A DNA stretch of 64,000 bases from a candidate division Zixibacteria bacterium HGW-Zixibacteria-1 (GCA_002838945.1 PGXB01000007.1:1-64000), one strand, 5' to 3'; shown: positions 1 to 10,296, counted from the first letter of the stretch. Notes: a model not told the origin generated them from the sequence alone. Translations and numbers: made by a program.

Positions 1-98
1 CGGCGCTGGGCTATCGCACGCCAAATCAAATGGCAGAAACCTATAATTTAACCACGAGGACTCTCTTAGAAAAGGCTTGCTAAATGGGGAGCATTACA
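1..98 (+). mobile_element. 3' end of an IS3-like transposase and its putative right end
   Basis: An open frame enters at base 3 and stops with TAA at 81-83. It encodes a tail beginning ALGYRTPNQMAE, which matches the end of the DDE integrase core of IS3/IS481-type transposases (usual form HxALGYxTP). The catalytic core lies outside the window. Just after the stop, the bases GGGGAGCATTACA at 86-98 end in CA, as an IS3-type right terminal repeat would; this boundary is inferred because the left end is not visible. The next gene starts only 20 bases later, so the element may have replaced that gene's upstream region. Confidence 0.65.
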
Positions 99-117
99 CA
101 GGGACGATATTAAACTC

Positions 118-3069
118 ATGGGAATCAGAATGAGACAAATAATGAGACTATTTCATGCCCCCGTATTGCTGTTCTTGCTTTTTCTCGCTGCCATAAGCCC
201 GACCTATGGCCAGGTCAGTTTTGGCGGCAAACCTGTCAGCTTCGAACGAAAAGTCCGGACCGAAATCCAAAAAGTGACCACGCCGGCGGTTGACGTTCAG
301 GCCCTTCTGGCTCAGGATGACATCGAAGAGGCGGAGGGAATGCCGTTTCGATTCGGTGAACCTATCGAAGTCGATTATGATCTTATCAATTCGGGAACGT
401 GGGAAGAACTTCCCGACGGCTCCGGCCTGTGGCGATTGGAAATCCGGTCGGACGGGGCCTATTCACTGAATTTGATTTATGATCGGTACTGGCTTCCGCC
501 TGATGCGAAATTATTCATATATAATGAGGACCGCTCGACGACCATTGGCGCCTTTACCGAACAGAACAACAAGGAACACGGCCAATTCGGCACGGCGCCG
601 GTGCCGGGTGATATCTGTATTCTGGAATACTTTGAGCCTGCCGGCGTACGCGGGCAGGGCGAAATCGCCATCTCACGCGTGGTCCATGCCTATAAAAATA
701 TTTTCGATTATAGTACCACCAAGGAGCTTCTTGATTTCGGCAGTTCCGGTTCCTGTAACAATAACATAAACTGCCCGGAGGGTGAACCCTGGCAAAGCGA
801 CAAAAGATCGGTGGCCATGATCCTGACAGCTTCGGGATCGCGTATATGCACCGGCACCCTGGTTAATAATGTGCGGCAGGATCGGACGCCGTTCTTCCTG
901 ACCGCCGAACATTGCCTCGGCGGTGAAGAAACCTGGGTCTTCATGTTCAATTACGAGAGTCCGACCTGTGAGAATATCAATGGCCCGACCTGGATGACTG
1001 TCTCCGGTTCGACCCTTCTGGCCAATTACGGCGGCTCCGACTTTGCCCTTTTGATGCTTGATGAATCACCGCCCGATTCTTACTACGTTTACTATGCCGG
1101 CTGGTCAAATGTGGATGTCGCCTCGCAAGCCTCGACCGGAATCCATCACCCCAGGGGTGATATAAAGAAAATTTCATTCGATTATAATCCGGTAACCTCG
1201 GCCAATTATCTCACTACCAGCGGCACCACTCATTGGCGGATCGGCTCATGGGACGACGGCACCACCGAACCGGGCTCCTCCGGCTCGCCGCTATTCGACC
1301 AGAATCATCATGTCGTCGGCCAGCTTCACGGCGGCTATGCTTCATGCACCAGTATCACATCCGACTGGTATGGGAAGTTCTCGCTCTCCTGGACCGGCGG
1401 CGGGACCCCGGCCGCTCGTCTGCGCGACTGGCTCGATCCTTACAGCTCCGGCGCCACGACTCTGGATGGTTATGATCCGTTTGCAACTGTTGTTATCAGC
1501 CATACCCCGCTGGGCAATACCAGGGATACCGTCAATGATTACGAGGTCGTTTGCACCATCACTTCGAACGCCGATTTGATTGACGATTCACTGCTTTTAT
1601 ATTATGAAATTGCCTCAGTATGGAATACGGAATTGCTTTTGCCGACCGGAATAAACAACCAATACCATGCTTTTATCCCGGCTCAGCCGGCTGGAACGGC
1701 TATTGGCTATTATCTGTTTGCAAAGGACAGCGCCAACACCGCCGATACCACCGGAATTTATACTTTCAACGTCGAATATTCACCGGAAATCGCGGTTTCA
1801 CCACTGTCCATTTCGCACACTCTGCCGGCCAATGATTCGACCACCGATGAAATAATAATTGAAAATACCGGTGAGGGTTTCCTTGATTACACGATCGACG
1901 TCGAGATGCTGATTGCGGTCAACCCGTTTTATGATTCCCTGGCGGCGGCCGATTTGCTCGCGCCGGCGACACGCGTTTATCCCGAAGGATTCGATGACAA
2001 CTACATCGACGTGAAGGGACTCGAGGATTACCGAATTGGTTACACGGTTGATAAAAACGCCGGCGGACCCGACCTGTTCGGATATTACTGGATTGACTCC
2101 GACCAGAATGGCGGCCCGGTCTTCAGTTGGATGGATATCTCGGCCACCGGCACCGATATAACCGCCGGGTTCGACGATGACAATTTCACGGGGCCGTTTG
2201 AGATCGGTTTCACTTTCCCGTTTTATGATGATAATTATACTCAGTTTTATGCCGGATCAAATGGATTGATCGGTTTCGACACGACCAATCTGAAATCCCG
2301 CACCAAGGTGGCCATTCCCAGCGGAAATACGCCCAATGCCTTTCTGGCCTGGCTGTGGGATGACCTCGACATAACCAACATAAATAATCCGGGCGGTCAG
2401 GTTTTCATGCAGTCCGACGGAGAAAAATGTATCATACAATTCGTAAATTATCCCGAGTACAACGGAAATGCCGGTGATGCCATCAACGCGGAAGTGATCA
2501 TGGAATCTGACGGAACCATAACCTTCCAATACAACAGCATCGCCGCCGGATTTGATGTCGCTTCATGCGCGGTTGGAATCGAAAATCAGGGCGGAACCGA
2601 TGGCCTCGAAGTGGCCTACCTTACGCCCTATTTGAGTGATGGTCTCGCCATCCGTTTTGACCGGCCGAAGCAATGGCTGATTCTTTCGAAATTCAGCGGC
2701 TCCATCGGAGCCGGTCTCGCCGATACCGTTTTTTGCATGATATCTTCCGTCGATCTCGATACCGGGTTGTACAATTCCAATGTTCTCATCTCCAATAATG
2801 ACTCTGACCCTGCCGACACCCTCTGGCCGGTGCCGGTGATGCTGACCGTTACCGATATGCCGTCGTACATGTGCGGTGATGTCGACGGCAATTTGAGCAT
2901 TAATCTTCTCGATGTCACCTATTTGATAAGCTATCTGTACAAAGGCGGCCCGCTGCCGATTCCTGTCGAAGCGGGCGATGTCAATAACAGTAACTCGACT
3001 AATTTACTTGATGCCACCTATTTGGTAAGTTTCCTGTATAAAGGCGGTCCTGCTCCGACCTGTCCATAG
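118..3069 (+). CDS. Secreted trypsin-fold serine protease with C-terminal dockerin-like repeats
   Basis: The protein has 983 aa. A signal peptide occupies about the first 30 residues (hydrophobic core, cleavage near PTYGQ). The protease domain resembles lysyl-endopeptidase-type S1 enzymes: His265 in TAEHC, Asp308 in GGSDFALL and Ser388 in GSSGSP form the expected triad. After about residue 450 come a beta-rich domain, an ASH-like segment (PEIAVSPLSIS) and a second beta-sandwich region with many Gly/Asp residues. The last 65 residues hold two dockerin-type calcium loops (CGDVDGNLSINLLD and GDVNNSNSTNLLD). Extracellular proteolysis is the likely role; the dockerin pair may anchor or stabilise it. 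ATG at 118 is used, but ATG at 130 or 142 would still give a complete signal peptide, and no strong ribosome binding site decides between them. Confidence 0.85.
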   Translation: MGIRMRQIMRLFHAPVLLFLLFLAAISPTYGQVSFGGKPVSFERKVRTEIQKVTTPAVDVQALLAQDDIEEAEGMPFRFGEPIEVDYDLINSGTWEELPDGSGLWRLEIRSDGAYSLNLIYDRYWLPPDAKLFIYNEDRSTTIGAFTEQNNKEHGQFGTAPVPGDICILEYFEPAGVRGQGEIAISRVVHAYKNIFDYSTTKELLDFGSSGSCNNNINCPEGEPWQSDKRSVAMILTASGSRICTGTLVNNVRQDRTPFFLTAEHCLGGEETWVFMFNYESPTCENINGPTWMTVSGSTLLANYGGSDFALLMLDESPPDSYYVYYAGWSNVDVASQASTGIHHPRGDIKKISFDYNPVTSANYLTTSGTTHWRIGSWDDGTTEPGSSGSPLFDQNHHVVGQLHGGYASCTSITSDWYGKFSLSWTGGGTPAARLRDWLDPYSSGATTLDGYDPFATVVISHTPLGNTRDTVNDYEVVCTITSNADLIDDSLLLYYEIASVWNTELLLPTGINNQYHAFIPAQPAGTAIGYYLFAKDSANTADTTGIYTFNVEYSPEIAVSPLSISHTLPANDSTTDEIIIENTGEGFLDYTIDVEMLIAVNPFYDSLAAADLLAPATRVYPEGFDDNYIDVKGLEDYRIGYTVDKNAGGPDLFGYYWIDSDQNGGPVFSWMDISATGTDITAGFDDDNFTGPFEIGFTFPFYDDNYTQFYAGSNGLIGFDTTNLKSRTKVAIPSGNTPNAFLAWLWDDLDITNINNPGGQVFMQSDGEKCIIQFVNYPEYNGNAGDAINAEVIMESDGTITFQYNSIAAGFDVASCAVGIENQGGTDGLEVAYLTPYLSDGLAIRFDRPKQWLILSKFSGSIGAGLADTVFCMISSVDLDTGLYNSNVLISNNDSDPADTLWPVPVMLTVTDMPSYMCGDVDGNLSINLLDVTYLISYLYKGGPLPIPVEAGDVNNSNSTNLLDATYLVSFLYKGGPAPTCP

Positions 3070-3090
3070 GTTTACCCCGTTGATACAATT

Positions 3091-3127
3091 AAAAAAGGAC
3101 AGCTATAACAGCTGTCCTTTTTTATAA
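3091..3127. terminator. Bidirectional rho-independent terminator
   Basis: The inverted repeat GGACAGCT / AGCTGTCC is flanked by A6 on the left and T6 on the right. It lies between the convergent protease gene and priA and can stop transcription from both sides. Confidence 0.85.
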
Positions 3128-3145
3128 AAAATAATAATGTCGCTG

Positions 3146-5542
3146 CTACATCATATCATAAGGATCAATGTCGATCGTCAACCTGATCGAAGACGGCAGG
3201 CCGTAGTTAGCTTCGGCCTGTTCCCAGGTCCCGAGAAAACCAATAAATTTCAAAATCGACTTGGTCTTCACGAACATGTGGCGGCGGTACATTCCGCGCA
3301 GACGATACAGCGGGCACGGCGCCGGCCCGAGGATTTGAACCTTGAGACCGACCTCACTCAGTCTGGCCTCAAGCCTATCCTTGAATCCAAGCGACTGTTT
3401 TATGGCGGCATCTTCCTTCACTGATGCGAACCTGAAATTGATAATATGCGAAAACGGCGGATACAACAACTCCCGACGTGATTGAATCTCCCGGGCATAA
3501 AATGATTCGTAGTCCTGCCGTGCGGCATCATCGATAAGGTCAAGTTCCGGCCTGAATGTCTGGATAACCACCTCACCCGGAATGATCCCGCGTCCGGATC
3601 GGCCCGCCACCTGTATTAATTTCGCAAAGAGTTTTTCCGAGGCCCGGAAATCCGGCATATCCATCCCGATATCAGCCATCAAGACACCGACCAGCGAAAC
3701 GTCCGGGAAATCGATCCCCTTCGTAACCATCTGCGTCCCGAGTAACAGGTTGTACTTCTTTGATGCAAAGTCGGATAATATCAAATGCGCCCTCTCGCGG
3801 CCGGAAGCACTGTCCGAGTCGAGCCGAACGACCCTCGCCTGTTTGACCAGCTCTCCGATCTGATCCTCGATTTTCTGCGTTCCTGTCCCCAGATATACAA
3901 AATGATCCCCGCCGCATCCGGCGCAGATATTATACCCCGCGTTGATATAGCCGCAGAAATGACACATCAACCGATTTCCCGATTTATGATAGGTCAGGCT
4001 GATATTGCAGTGCGGACATTCGGGCGTGTGGCCGCAGTCGGTGCATTTTATTCTGGGCGAGAATCCCCGGCGGTTAAGGTACAAAATGACCTGCTGGTCC
4101 TTATCCAGCGACTCCCTGATCATTCTCAGCAACGGGTGCGTAAAAAAGGGATTGTCCCTGACCGGCGGTTCTTCGCGCAAATCAATCAGCCGCACCAGCG
4201 GTATCGCTGCCTCTTCCGGGCGACGGGTCAGTTTCAGAAGGCGGTAGCGGCCCTGCTCGGCATTGTAAAAGGATTCCACCGAGGGTGACGCCGAACCCAG
4301 CACGACCGGTACTCCGGCAAGCTTGGCCCGCATCACGGCTGCATCCCGCGCCTGGAACCTCGGCGCCGGATCATCCTGCTTATACGACTCATCATGTTCT
4401 TCATCGACAATGATCAAGCCCAGATCGGGCAGCGGTGCAAAGATGGCCGACCTTGCGCCGATAACTATCCGGTACTTGCCGCCCTTGATATTCTGCCAGA
4501 CCAGCACTCTCTCCCTTGCACCCAGGGCCGAATGAAGCAGGGCGATTTCGTTGCCGAAAAAGCTCTTGAAATAACTCAAAAGCGTCCCGGCCAAGGCTAT
4601 TTCAGGCACCAGAACGAGAACCGTCTGCTTCCGTTCAAGGATCTTTCGGGCAGCATGACAGTACACCAGAGTTTTGCCTGATCCGGTGATTCCATACAGC
4701 AGAAACGGGTCAAACTTGCCGGATGCCGCCGTAATCGCTTCGATGGCCGCCGTTTGCTCGTCGGTCGGTTTTATTTTTTCGATATCCGGGCGCGGCTTGA
4801 AATACGCAAAAAGATCCGGCATCCCATAAACAGGTTTAACGGCTCCGCAATCAAGAAGCTTTTTAAAACGATACTCGCTGATTCCGGATGAAATAATATC
4901 GGACTTGTTCAACAAATGATCCGAAGCACTGATCTTATCAAGATACCCGGAGACATCTTTCTCCGCTGACAGAGCACTATCTATTTTATATCCCAGCAAA
5001 AGTCCGGAAATGACCCCAGACTCATCCACCCAGCTTGGCCTAATTCCACCCTTATCAAGCAGTTTCTCAGCTGCACCGGGCACCATTTTTTCCAGCAGGG
5101 TAATATCACGAGGCCGCAGGGATGATTTCTTTTTTAATGATTCCCTTATTTTTTCGGGAATCTGCAATTCATCAGCCGCCTCAATAAAATATTCGGTAAT
5201 GATATAATTCGGCTTCTTTATTTTTCGCATATCGGGCGGAAGCGCCGCATTGAAGACATCGGCCGAATTAACATAATAATACGAGGCCATCCATTTGAGG
5301 AACTTGATAAGCTTATCATCGAAGAGAGGCTGGGGATCAAGAATCTCCGTTACATTTCTTAGCTTCGCTTCCGGTTTTTTTGTCGCCGTTTCGATAAAAT
5401 ACCCGATGGCGCGGCGGCGCCCGAAAGGGACTATGACTCTTTGCCCCGGCTGAAGCGGTCTTTGCGCCTGTTCCGGTTCCAAATAGGTAAACAACCGGTT
5501 GGGAGTATTCGGAACGGCAATGTTTAGTAATTGTTTTGTCAT
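3146..5542 (-). CDS. priA: Primosomal protein N' (replication restart helicase PriA)
   Basis: PriA is the 3'-to-5' superfamily 2 DNA helicase that recognises abandoned replication forks and starts reloading of the replisome. The 798 aa agree with the family. An N-terminal 3'-DNA-binding region is followed by Walker A GITGSGKT, the DEEHD box (Walker B) and the helicase C-lobe. Between the lobes, the paired Cys motifs CTDCGHTPECPHC and CHFCGY...CAGCGG supply the two zinc sites typical of PriA. The gene stands alone on the minus strand between two terminators, so it is probably transcribed on its own. Start is the ATG giving MTKQLLNIAVP; no clear ribosome binding site precedes it. Confidence 0.95.
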   Translation of the reverse strand: MTKQLLNIAVPNTPNRLFTYLEPEQAQRPLQPGQRVIVPFGRRRAIGYFIETATKKPEAKLRNVTEILDPQPLFDDKLIKFLKWMASYYYVNSADVFNAALPPDMRKIKKPNYIITEYFIEAADELQIPEKIRESLKKKSSLRPRDITLLEKMVPGAAEKLLDKGGIRPSWVDESGVISGLLLGYKIDSALSAEKDVSGYLDKISASDHLLNKSDIISSGISEYRFKKLLDCGAVKPVYGMPDLFAYFKPRPDIEKIKPTDEQTAAIEAITAASGKFDPFLLYGITGSGKTLVYCHAARKILERKQTVLVLVPEIALAGTLLSYFKSFFGNEIALLHSALGARERVLVWQNIKGGKYRIVIGARSAIFAPLPDLGLIIVDEEHDESYKQDDPAPRFQARDAAVMRAKLAGVPVVLGSASPSVESFYNAEQGRYRLLKLTRRPEEAAIPLVRLIDLREEPPVRDNPFFTHPLLRMIRESLDKDQQVILYLNRRGFSPRIKCTDCGHTPECPHCNISLTYHKSGNRLMCHFCGYINAGYNICAGCGGDHFVYLGTGTQKIEDQIGELVKQARVVRLDSDSASGRERAHLILSDFASKKYNLLLGTQMVTKGIDFPDVSLVGVLMADIGMDMPDFRASEKLFAKLIQVAGRSGRGIIPGEVVIQTFRPELDLIDDAARQDYESFYAREIQSRRELLYPPFSHIINFRFASVKEDAAIKQSLGFKDRLEARLSEVGLKVQILGPAPCPLYRLRGMYRRHMFVKTKSILKFIGFLGTWEQAEANYGLPSSIRLTIDIDPYDMM

Positions 5543-5548
5543 CGGAAA

Positions 5549-5578
5549 AAAAAGGCAGGTCGCGTTAGACCTGCCTTG
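5549..5578 (-). terminator. Rho-independent terminator for the TPR gene
   Basis: On the minus strand, AAGGCAGGT, a short loop and ACCTGCCTT are followed by a run of T. It lies between the stop of the 5.6-7.0 kb TPR gene and the priA start. Confidence 0.85.
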
Positions 5579-5597
5579 TTGTTTTATCTAAAATCAA

Positions 5598-6980
5598 TTA
5601 AAGATTCTCAAGTTCGGCAATCTTATCCCTGGCCTCTTTGGCTTCTGTCTCCTTGCCCGCCGAAGTATAAAGATCAACCAGAACGGTCCAGACCTTTACA
5701 TCACTGGGATCGATTTCTGCTGCTTTTTCAAAAGGCGTCAGGGCCTCGTCGAATCGCTGCAACTGGATCAGACAATCTCCCATGTCAATCCAATGTTCTT
5801 TGCGAAACGGCTCAATCTCGGCGAGTTTTTCGAAGACGCCCAGAGCATCATCATATTTGCCGCGAATCATGCTGATAATGCCGAAATTGGTAAGAGCATC
5901 CATATTTTCAGCGTCCAGGTCCAGACCCTTCTTGAAATAAACCGATGATGAGTCGAACATGTTATCACGCATCTTGATATTGCGTTCGGCCCCCTTGCCA
6001 TCCGCAAGATCCTGATAATACTTTACGGAATCCGAGAAATCGCGGGACTTGACCAGCCAGTACTTGCCGATATCGATAAAAGCCACCGCATCGTTGGGAT
6101 TTGCCTTGAGCGCCATCATATTATATGAATAGGCGGAATCATAATTCTGAAGATTGTTATAACAAGCAGCGATATTCATCATTGTGGTAGCATCATCAGG
6201 AATCAACTCAACCACTTTGTTAAACCAGGTTACGGCATTCTGCCAGTCACGATTCTGAATAAAGGCATAAGCGGCATTCATGGCCATATTGGCCTCACCC
6301 GGCTTCATTTTACTCGCTTCGATAAACCAGACCGCCGACGAATCAAATTGATCGTTACGGTCAAAAACAAGCCCCAGTCCTTCATAGCATTGCGAACTGT
6401 CCGGAATAACCAGAATAGCCGACCTGAAATACATGGCCGAACTGTCGACAGCCGCGGCCCTGGCCGCGATTGCCGCCTCTTTTGAGGTCTCATCCACGGC
6501 ATTGTCTATGTCTGTCTGATATTTTTCATCAAGGTTACCCAGGATTTGAACCGCATTATTATAATTTTCGCGCCAGTAATAGGCCTTGATAGAATCGACT
6601 CTTTTGATAAATTCGCTGCAATTCTTTTTCCACTTCTTCTTTATATCATTATCGCCGCAGGATTCAAAAAGAGAATCATAATAAACCGACATTGTATCCA
6701 GAAAATCGATTTTCTTGCGAAGATCATATTCCCGGCTGGCGTACTCGCTGAAAATATTGCCTTTATAATAGTAAGCTTCCGGATGCGGCCCATGCAGCGA
6801 TAATACCTGATTGCAGAGCTCTAGCGCCTCCTCGATTCGGGGCGGATTGGCATATAGAGCGATTCTGGCCGATGACAACAAGGCCCCTTCGCTTTTGACG
6901 GCCTCTTTCCTTTGTGCCATTGCGGGCAGGGCCAAAGCTGTCAATAAAAACAGAACCGTCAGATATCTAAAATATTTCAT
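5598..6980 (-). CDS. Secreted tetratricopeptide repeat protein
   Basis: This 460-aa protein begins with a signal peptide (hydrophobic stretch LTVLFLLTALALPAMA, cleavage after AMA), so it is likely periplasmic or outer-membrane associated. Residues from about 35 to the end form TPR-like helical pairs, with recurrent patterns such as AYYYKGNIF, AAYAFIQNRDWQNAV, AACYNNLQNYDSA and the final unit ALTPFEKAAEIDPSD. No enzymatic domain is visible; a scaffold or assembly role is inferred from the fold only. A GTG at 6998 extends the frame, but AGGAGG at 6986-6991 sits ideally (5 nt) before ATG 6980, which also begins the signal peptide properly. That start is chosen. Confidence 0.85.
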   Translation of the reverse strand: MKYFRYLTVLFLLTALALPAMAQRKEAVKSEGALLSSARIALYANPPRIEEALELCNQVLSLHGPHPEAYYYKGNIFSEYASREYDLRKKIDFLDTMSVYYDSLFESCGDNDIKKKWKKNCSEFIKRVDSIKAYYWRENYNNAVQILGNLDEKYQTDIDNAVDETSKEAAIAARAAAVDSSAMYFRSAILVIPDSSQCYEGLGLVFDRNDQFDSSAVWFIEASKMKPGEANMAMNAAYAFIQNRDWQNAVTWFNKVVELIPDDATTMMNIAACYNNLQNYDSAYSYNMMALKANPNDAVAFIDIGKYWLVKSRDFSDSVKYYQDLADGKGAERNIKMRDNMFDSSSVYFKKGLDLDAENMDALTNFGIISMIRGKYDDALGVFEKLAEIEPFRKEHWIDMGDCLIQLQRFDEALTPFEKAAEIDPSDVKVWTVLVDLYTSAGKETEAKEARDKIAELENL

Positions 6981-7073
6981 CATTTCCTCCTGTTTCACAA
7001 TTGCCGGTTACCTTACAACATAGTTTGCGAATTTAATATCTTTTCATAATTATGTCAACCCCGTACATTTTTT

Positions 7074-8432
7074 TTATCTCGAAGTCCTGACCATGTATTT
7101 CACGACCTCCTTGCCGTCCGCCTTGACCGGCACTTCGAAGGTTAACGTGTTGGCATCCTTCTTCTTGAACTCATGGCTCGACTGCGTCACGTCCCAGTCG
7201 CCATAAAGTTGTTTTTCAATTATTATTGAGACGTTTTCTTTCTTGTGATTGCGCAATTCAATCTTATATTCACGTTCATCTATCTGCGGAGAAATTCTAT
7301 TATAACCAAGCACTGTTTCTTCGGCCGAGATATCAAAAGCATAACCGATCGTGAGCTTAACTTCTTCGTCCCGCGGCGTATGATCGATATTATCTTCACC
7401 GAGAAGAACCATCGAGCCGTCGTCATCGGCCTTAAAAACCCTTGTCCGTCCCGCCGGCAGAGGAATTCCCAGTCCGGCCTCTTTGGAATTGGTGAACTTT
7501 ATGACAACTTTGACTTTTTTGGCATTAAATGCCGGCTGATAATAATACTCCTTTTTGATGGTGGTGGAAGCCGGCTCGAATAGGGCGATCTGCTTTATCT
7601 CATTATCAGCAATGGTCGCTTTCCGCGGAAGTGTATACATATGATACTCGAAAAATTCCTTCTCTTCAAAACCGGCCGCGGAAGACTTCAACATGACGGC
7701 TTCATCAGCCATACCCATCGGCGCGCGCATGCGGGGCGTCGGGGCACGGTGAATATCACCCGCAATTAATTTTAGCGTGGCATTTTTATAAGTCGCCCCC
7801 GACCGATTATTGATTGACGACCAGCCGGTCAGATCAAGATTCTTCTCGTCGCCGGAAAGAATCCCCACATATTCGGCATTCCAGTCGATCCCGCTGGTCT
7901 GGTAACTGACTTCGCAGTCGGCCTTGCCCGAAAAATCGGAATCGTAAAGCCAGAAAAGTGTCGGCCGTGTGATCAACCCTTCGGGGAGTTCGGGGAAATT
8001 GGCATTGACAACCTGTTCCACCCGGACAATCTGGACCTTGCTGTTATCTTCCCTGAGAACAAAGGCCCCGCCGGAGAATGATAACAGCGTTCCGCTGAAA
8101 ATATTGCCCGATTTGTCAAAGAGATCAATCTTCTTATCAATATATTTGGAATATATTTTTTCCGGCGAAACCAGGTCATAGGCGTAATTCTGCTCAAGGA
8201 TGACCGCCGATTTGCCCGGATCGGACATTTCGAATCCAACTGAAGTCGGATCAATCTGTGATGGAACATCGGTAAATGAAACGCGGCCGCTTCCCTTTTC
8301 GAAATTCAGGGTTCGGGTTTCATGCACCACACCCAGATTACTATTATAGACAGTGACCGATATCTCATCAGCCACAACTGTGCCCCAAATCAATGTTCCC
8401 GCAAGCAGGAACAGAAGAGCTGTTCTTCTCAT
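7074..8432 (-). CDS. Secreted DUF4139-type protein
   Basis: The 452-aa protein has an N-terminal signal peptide ending near VVADE. The opening ISVTVYNSNLGVVHETRTL and the following FTDVPSQIDPTSVGFE are the hallmark of DUF4139 proteins, a widespread family of periplasmic beta-rich proteins of unknown biochemical role. The middle (RPTLFWLYDSDFSGKADCEVSYQT) and C-terminal half (YRIELRNHKKENVSI-like segments) fit the family over the full length. ATG at 8432 follows AGGAGG with 5-nt spacing. The gene is transcribed divergently from the sigma-54 activator at 8641. No terminator hairpin is evident after the stop. Function cannot be given beyond the family name. Confidence 0.8.
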   Translation of the reverse strand: MRRTALLFLLAGTLIWGTVVADEISVTVYNSNLGVVHETRTLNFEKGSGRVSFTDVPSQIDPTSVGFEMSDPGKSAVILEQNYAYDLVSPEKIYSKYIDKKIDLFDKSGNIFSGTLLSFSGGAFVLREDNSKVQIVRVEQVVNANFPELPEGLITRPTLFWLYDSDFSGKADCEVSYQTSGIDWNAEYVGILSGDEKNLDLTGWSSINNRSGATYKNATLKLIAGDIHRAPTPRMRAPMGMADEAVMLKSSAAGFEEKEFFEYHMYTLPRKATIADNEIKQIALFEPASTTIKKEYYYQPAFNAKKVKVVIKFTNSKEAGLGIPLPAGRTRVFKADDDGSMVLLGEDNIDHTPRDEEVKLTIGYAFDISAEETVLGYNRISPQIDEREYKIELRNHKKENVSIIIEKQLYGDWDVTQSSHEFKKKDANTLTFEVPVKADGKEVVKYMVRTSR

Positions 8433-8640
8433 AAATGCCTCCTCTTTCTTTTATTTATACAATGACGATTGTGAAAACTTCCGATACAATCAACAAAAAA
8501 CTCCATCAATAAACCTAAGCTGTTATGATTGAACTGGATAACCCACCCCGTCAAACATTGACAAAACTTGGAACCTTGCCGGAAATAGGTGGCTCGACGC
8601 CCTTCTTAATTATATTTCTCCCGTGCCGATAACCTCTTAT

Positions 8641-10038
8641 ATGGAAAGAAGTTGTCCCTCCAGAGTAATAGTCTTTGGAGCCAGACTGTTTCTTGATGAA
8701 TGGGAACGTCTGCGCTCACCGGATTCTCATCAGGATAGCAGTGTCACTTTACAGGATACGGCCGCCATACCGGATACGGATTATTCCGGCAGCACCGCCT
8801 TCGTTGATCTGGATGATGAAAAATTCCGCAGCCCCGAATTTCTGAAGGAACTATCAACATCCTTCGAAAAATTGCAAATAATCGGTATTTCCAAATCCAT
8901 TTCTCCGAATCAAACCATTGAAGTCGCCAGGATGGGCGTTTCTGAAATCCTGACCCGGGACCAATACCAGACACGGGTCTCATCCTATGCCGAGGCGCCT
9001 GCCGCCACTGATCCCCCGCCTGTTCACACAGCCGGGAATCAATATACCCCGGCATCGATCATCGGGATCTCCCCTCGAATAAATGAGATCAAACAGATAA
9101 TCGATAATCTCAGCGATGTCGATTATCCCAATGCCATCCTTTTCGGGGAGACCGGAACCGGGAAAGATCTGCTGGCCAAGGTGATGCATTATTGTGGCGT
9201 CAGGAAAGACAAACACTTTATTGAAGTCAATTGCTCGGCGATACCGGATGAACTGTTTGAATCCGAACTGTTCGGACATAAAAAGGGATCATTTACCGGC
9301 GCCAAGTCCGATAAAATCGGCTTATTCGAATTTGCCGATAAAGGCACTATTTTTCTGGATGAAATCGGCAACCTGACTATATCGGCGCAGGCCAAGCTGC
9401 TCAAGATTCTGGAGAGCCGCAAGCTGAGACCTTTGGGAGGGGTTGAAGAGAAAGATATTAATGTCAGGGTGATTGCGGCCACCAACATTGATCTTGAGGA
9501 AGCGGTAAAGCAAAATCGATTTCGCCAGGATCTTCTTTTCCGGCTGAATCTGATAGCCATACACCTGCCACCCCTGCGAGAGCGTATTGAAGATATCAGC
9601 GAGTTGGCCTATCACAATTTTGACTTTTATCGCTCATTATATAGTAAGCCGGATTTAACCATCAGCGATTCAGCCATAAAGAAACTTCTCAATCATAAGT
9701 GGCCGGGCAATGTCAGAGAATTAAGGAATGTTATCGAGCGGGCCGTCCTGCTTTCGACCGGCAATAAGGTCGATGCCGAGGAAATAAGTAGCGCCATGCG
9801 AAACGGCCGTGAGAAAATCAGGGAAAGACGCAATATCGTTATCGAAATCCCCGAGCATGGCATTCCGCTTAAATCAATTGAGCGCCAGGTGGTTGGTGAA
9901 ATCCTGAACATGGTCGAGTGGAACCGTTCCGAGGCCGCCAGGATTCTGAATATATCACGGGCAAGGCTTCGCAGGATCATGGAAGAGAACAATCTTGAAA
10001 AGGATCGTCGCACTTGTGTTGCTCCTGGCACAAAATAG
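8641..10038 (+). CDS. Sigma-54-dependent transcriptional activator with atypical receiver-like N-terminus
   Basis: The central AAA+ domain shows Walker A GETGTGKD, the sigma-54 contact loop GSFTGA (a Ser variant of GAFTGA), Walker B GTIFLDEIGN and the sensor region RVIAATNIDL. The C-terminus is a Fis-type helix-turn-helix (NRSEAARILNISRARLRRIM). The first ~130 residues look like a degenerate response-regulator receiver: FVDLDD could hold the phosphoacceptor position, but the usual acidic pair near the N-terminus and the conserved Lys are not in place, so control by phosphorylation is doubtful. The protein should activate sigma-54 promoters. A GTG at 8623 would add six residues; neither start has a good ribosome binding site. 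The downstream gene cluster is a plausible target. Confidence 0.88.
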   Translation: MERSCPSRVIVFGARLFLDEWERLRSPDSHQDSSVTLQDTAAIPDTDYSGSTAFVDLDDEKFRSPEFLKELSTSFEKLQIIGISKSISPNQTIEVARMGVSEILTRDQYQTRVSSYAEAPAATDPPPVHTAGNQYTPASIIGISPRINEIKQIIDNLSDVDYPNAILFGETGTGKDLLAKVMHYCGVRKDKHFIEVNCSAIPDELFESELFGHKKGSFTGAKSDKIGLFEFADKGTIFLDEIGNLTISAQAKLLKILESRKLRPLGGVEEKDINVRVIAATNIDLEEAVKQNRFRQDLLFRLNLIAIHLPPLRERIEDISELAYHNFDFYRSLYSKPDLTISDSAIKKLLNHKWPGNVRELRNVIERAVLLSTGNKVDAEEISSAMRNGREKIRERRNIVIEIPEHGIPLKSIERQVVGEILNMVEWNRSEAARILNISRARLRRIMEENNLEKDRRTCVAPGTK

Positions 10039-10233
10039 ACCACCCATCATTATCACTCATAAGTCGTTATCAATCAATTAAGTCAATTCTATTTTAGAAT
10101 ATTTGTAAAAAAACCGACTGGTCCATTCTATACCGGTCGATCCGATTTGTGACTGATTCCGGCTATTTGCGAACACCTCATAGCATCCCGTAACTCTTTG
10201 CCAGTGAAAAAGTTGTCTAATATTATGCGGGAC

Positions 10234-10249
10234 CGGCATAAGAATTGAA
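10234..10249 (+). promoter_or_regulatory. Possible sigma-54 (-24/-12) promoter
   Basis: CGGCATAAGAATTGAA keeps the GG of the -24 element, with ten bases before a GA in place of the -12 GC. It sits 48 bases ahead of the lipoprotein gene at 10297 and just downstream of a sigma-54 activator gene. The -12 mismatch makes this a weak match. Confidence 0.2.
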
Positions 10250-10296
10250 TATGTATTCTGATACAAGAACGAAGATGAAAACCGAAAGGAGAGAGT

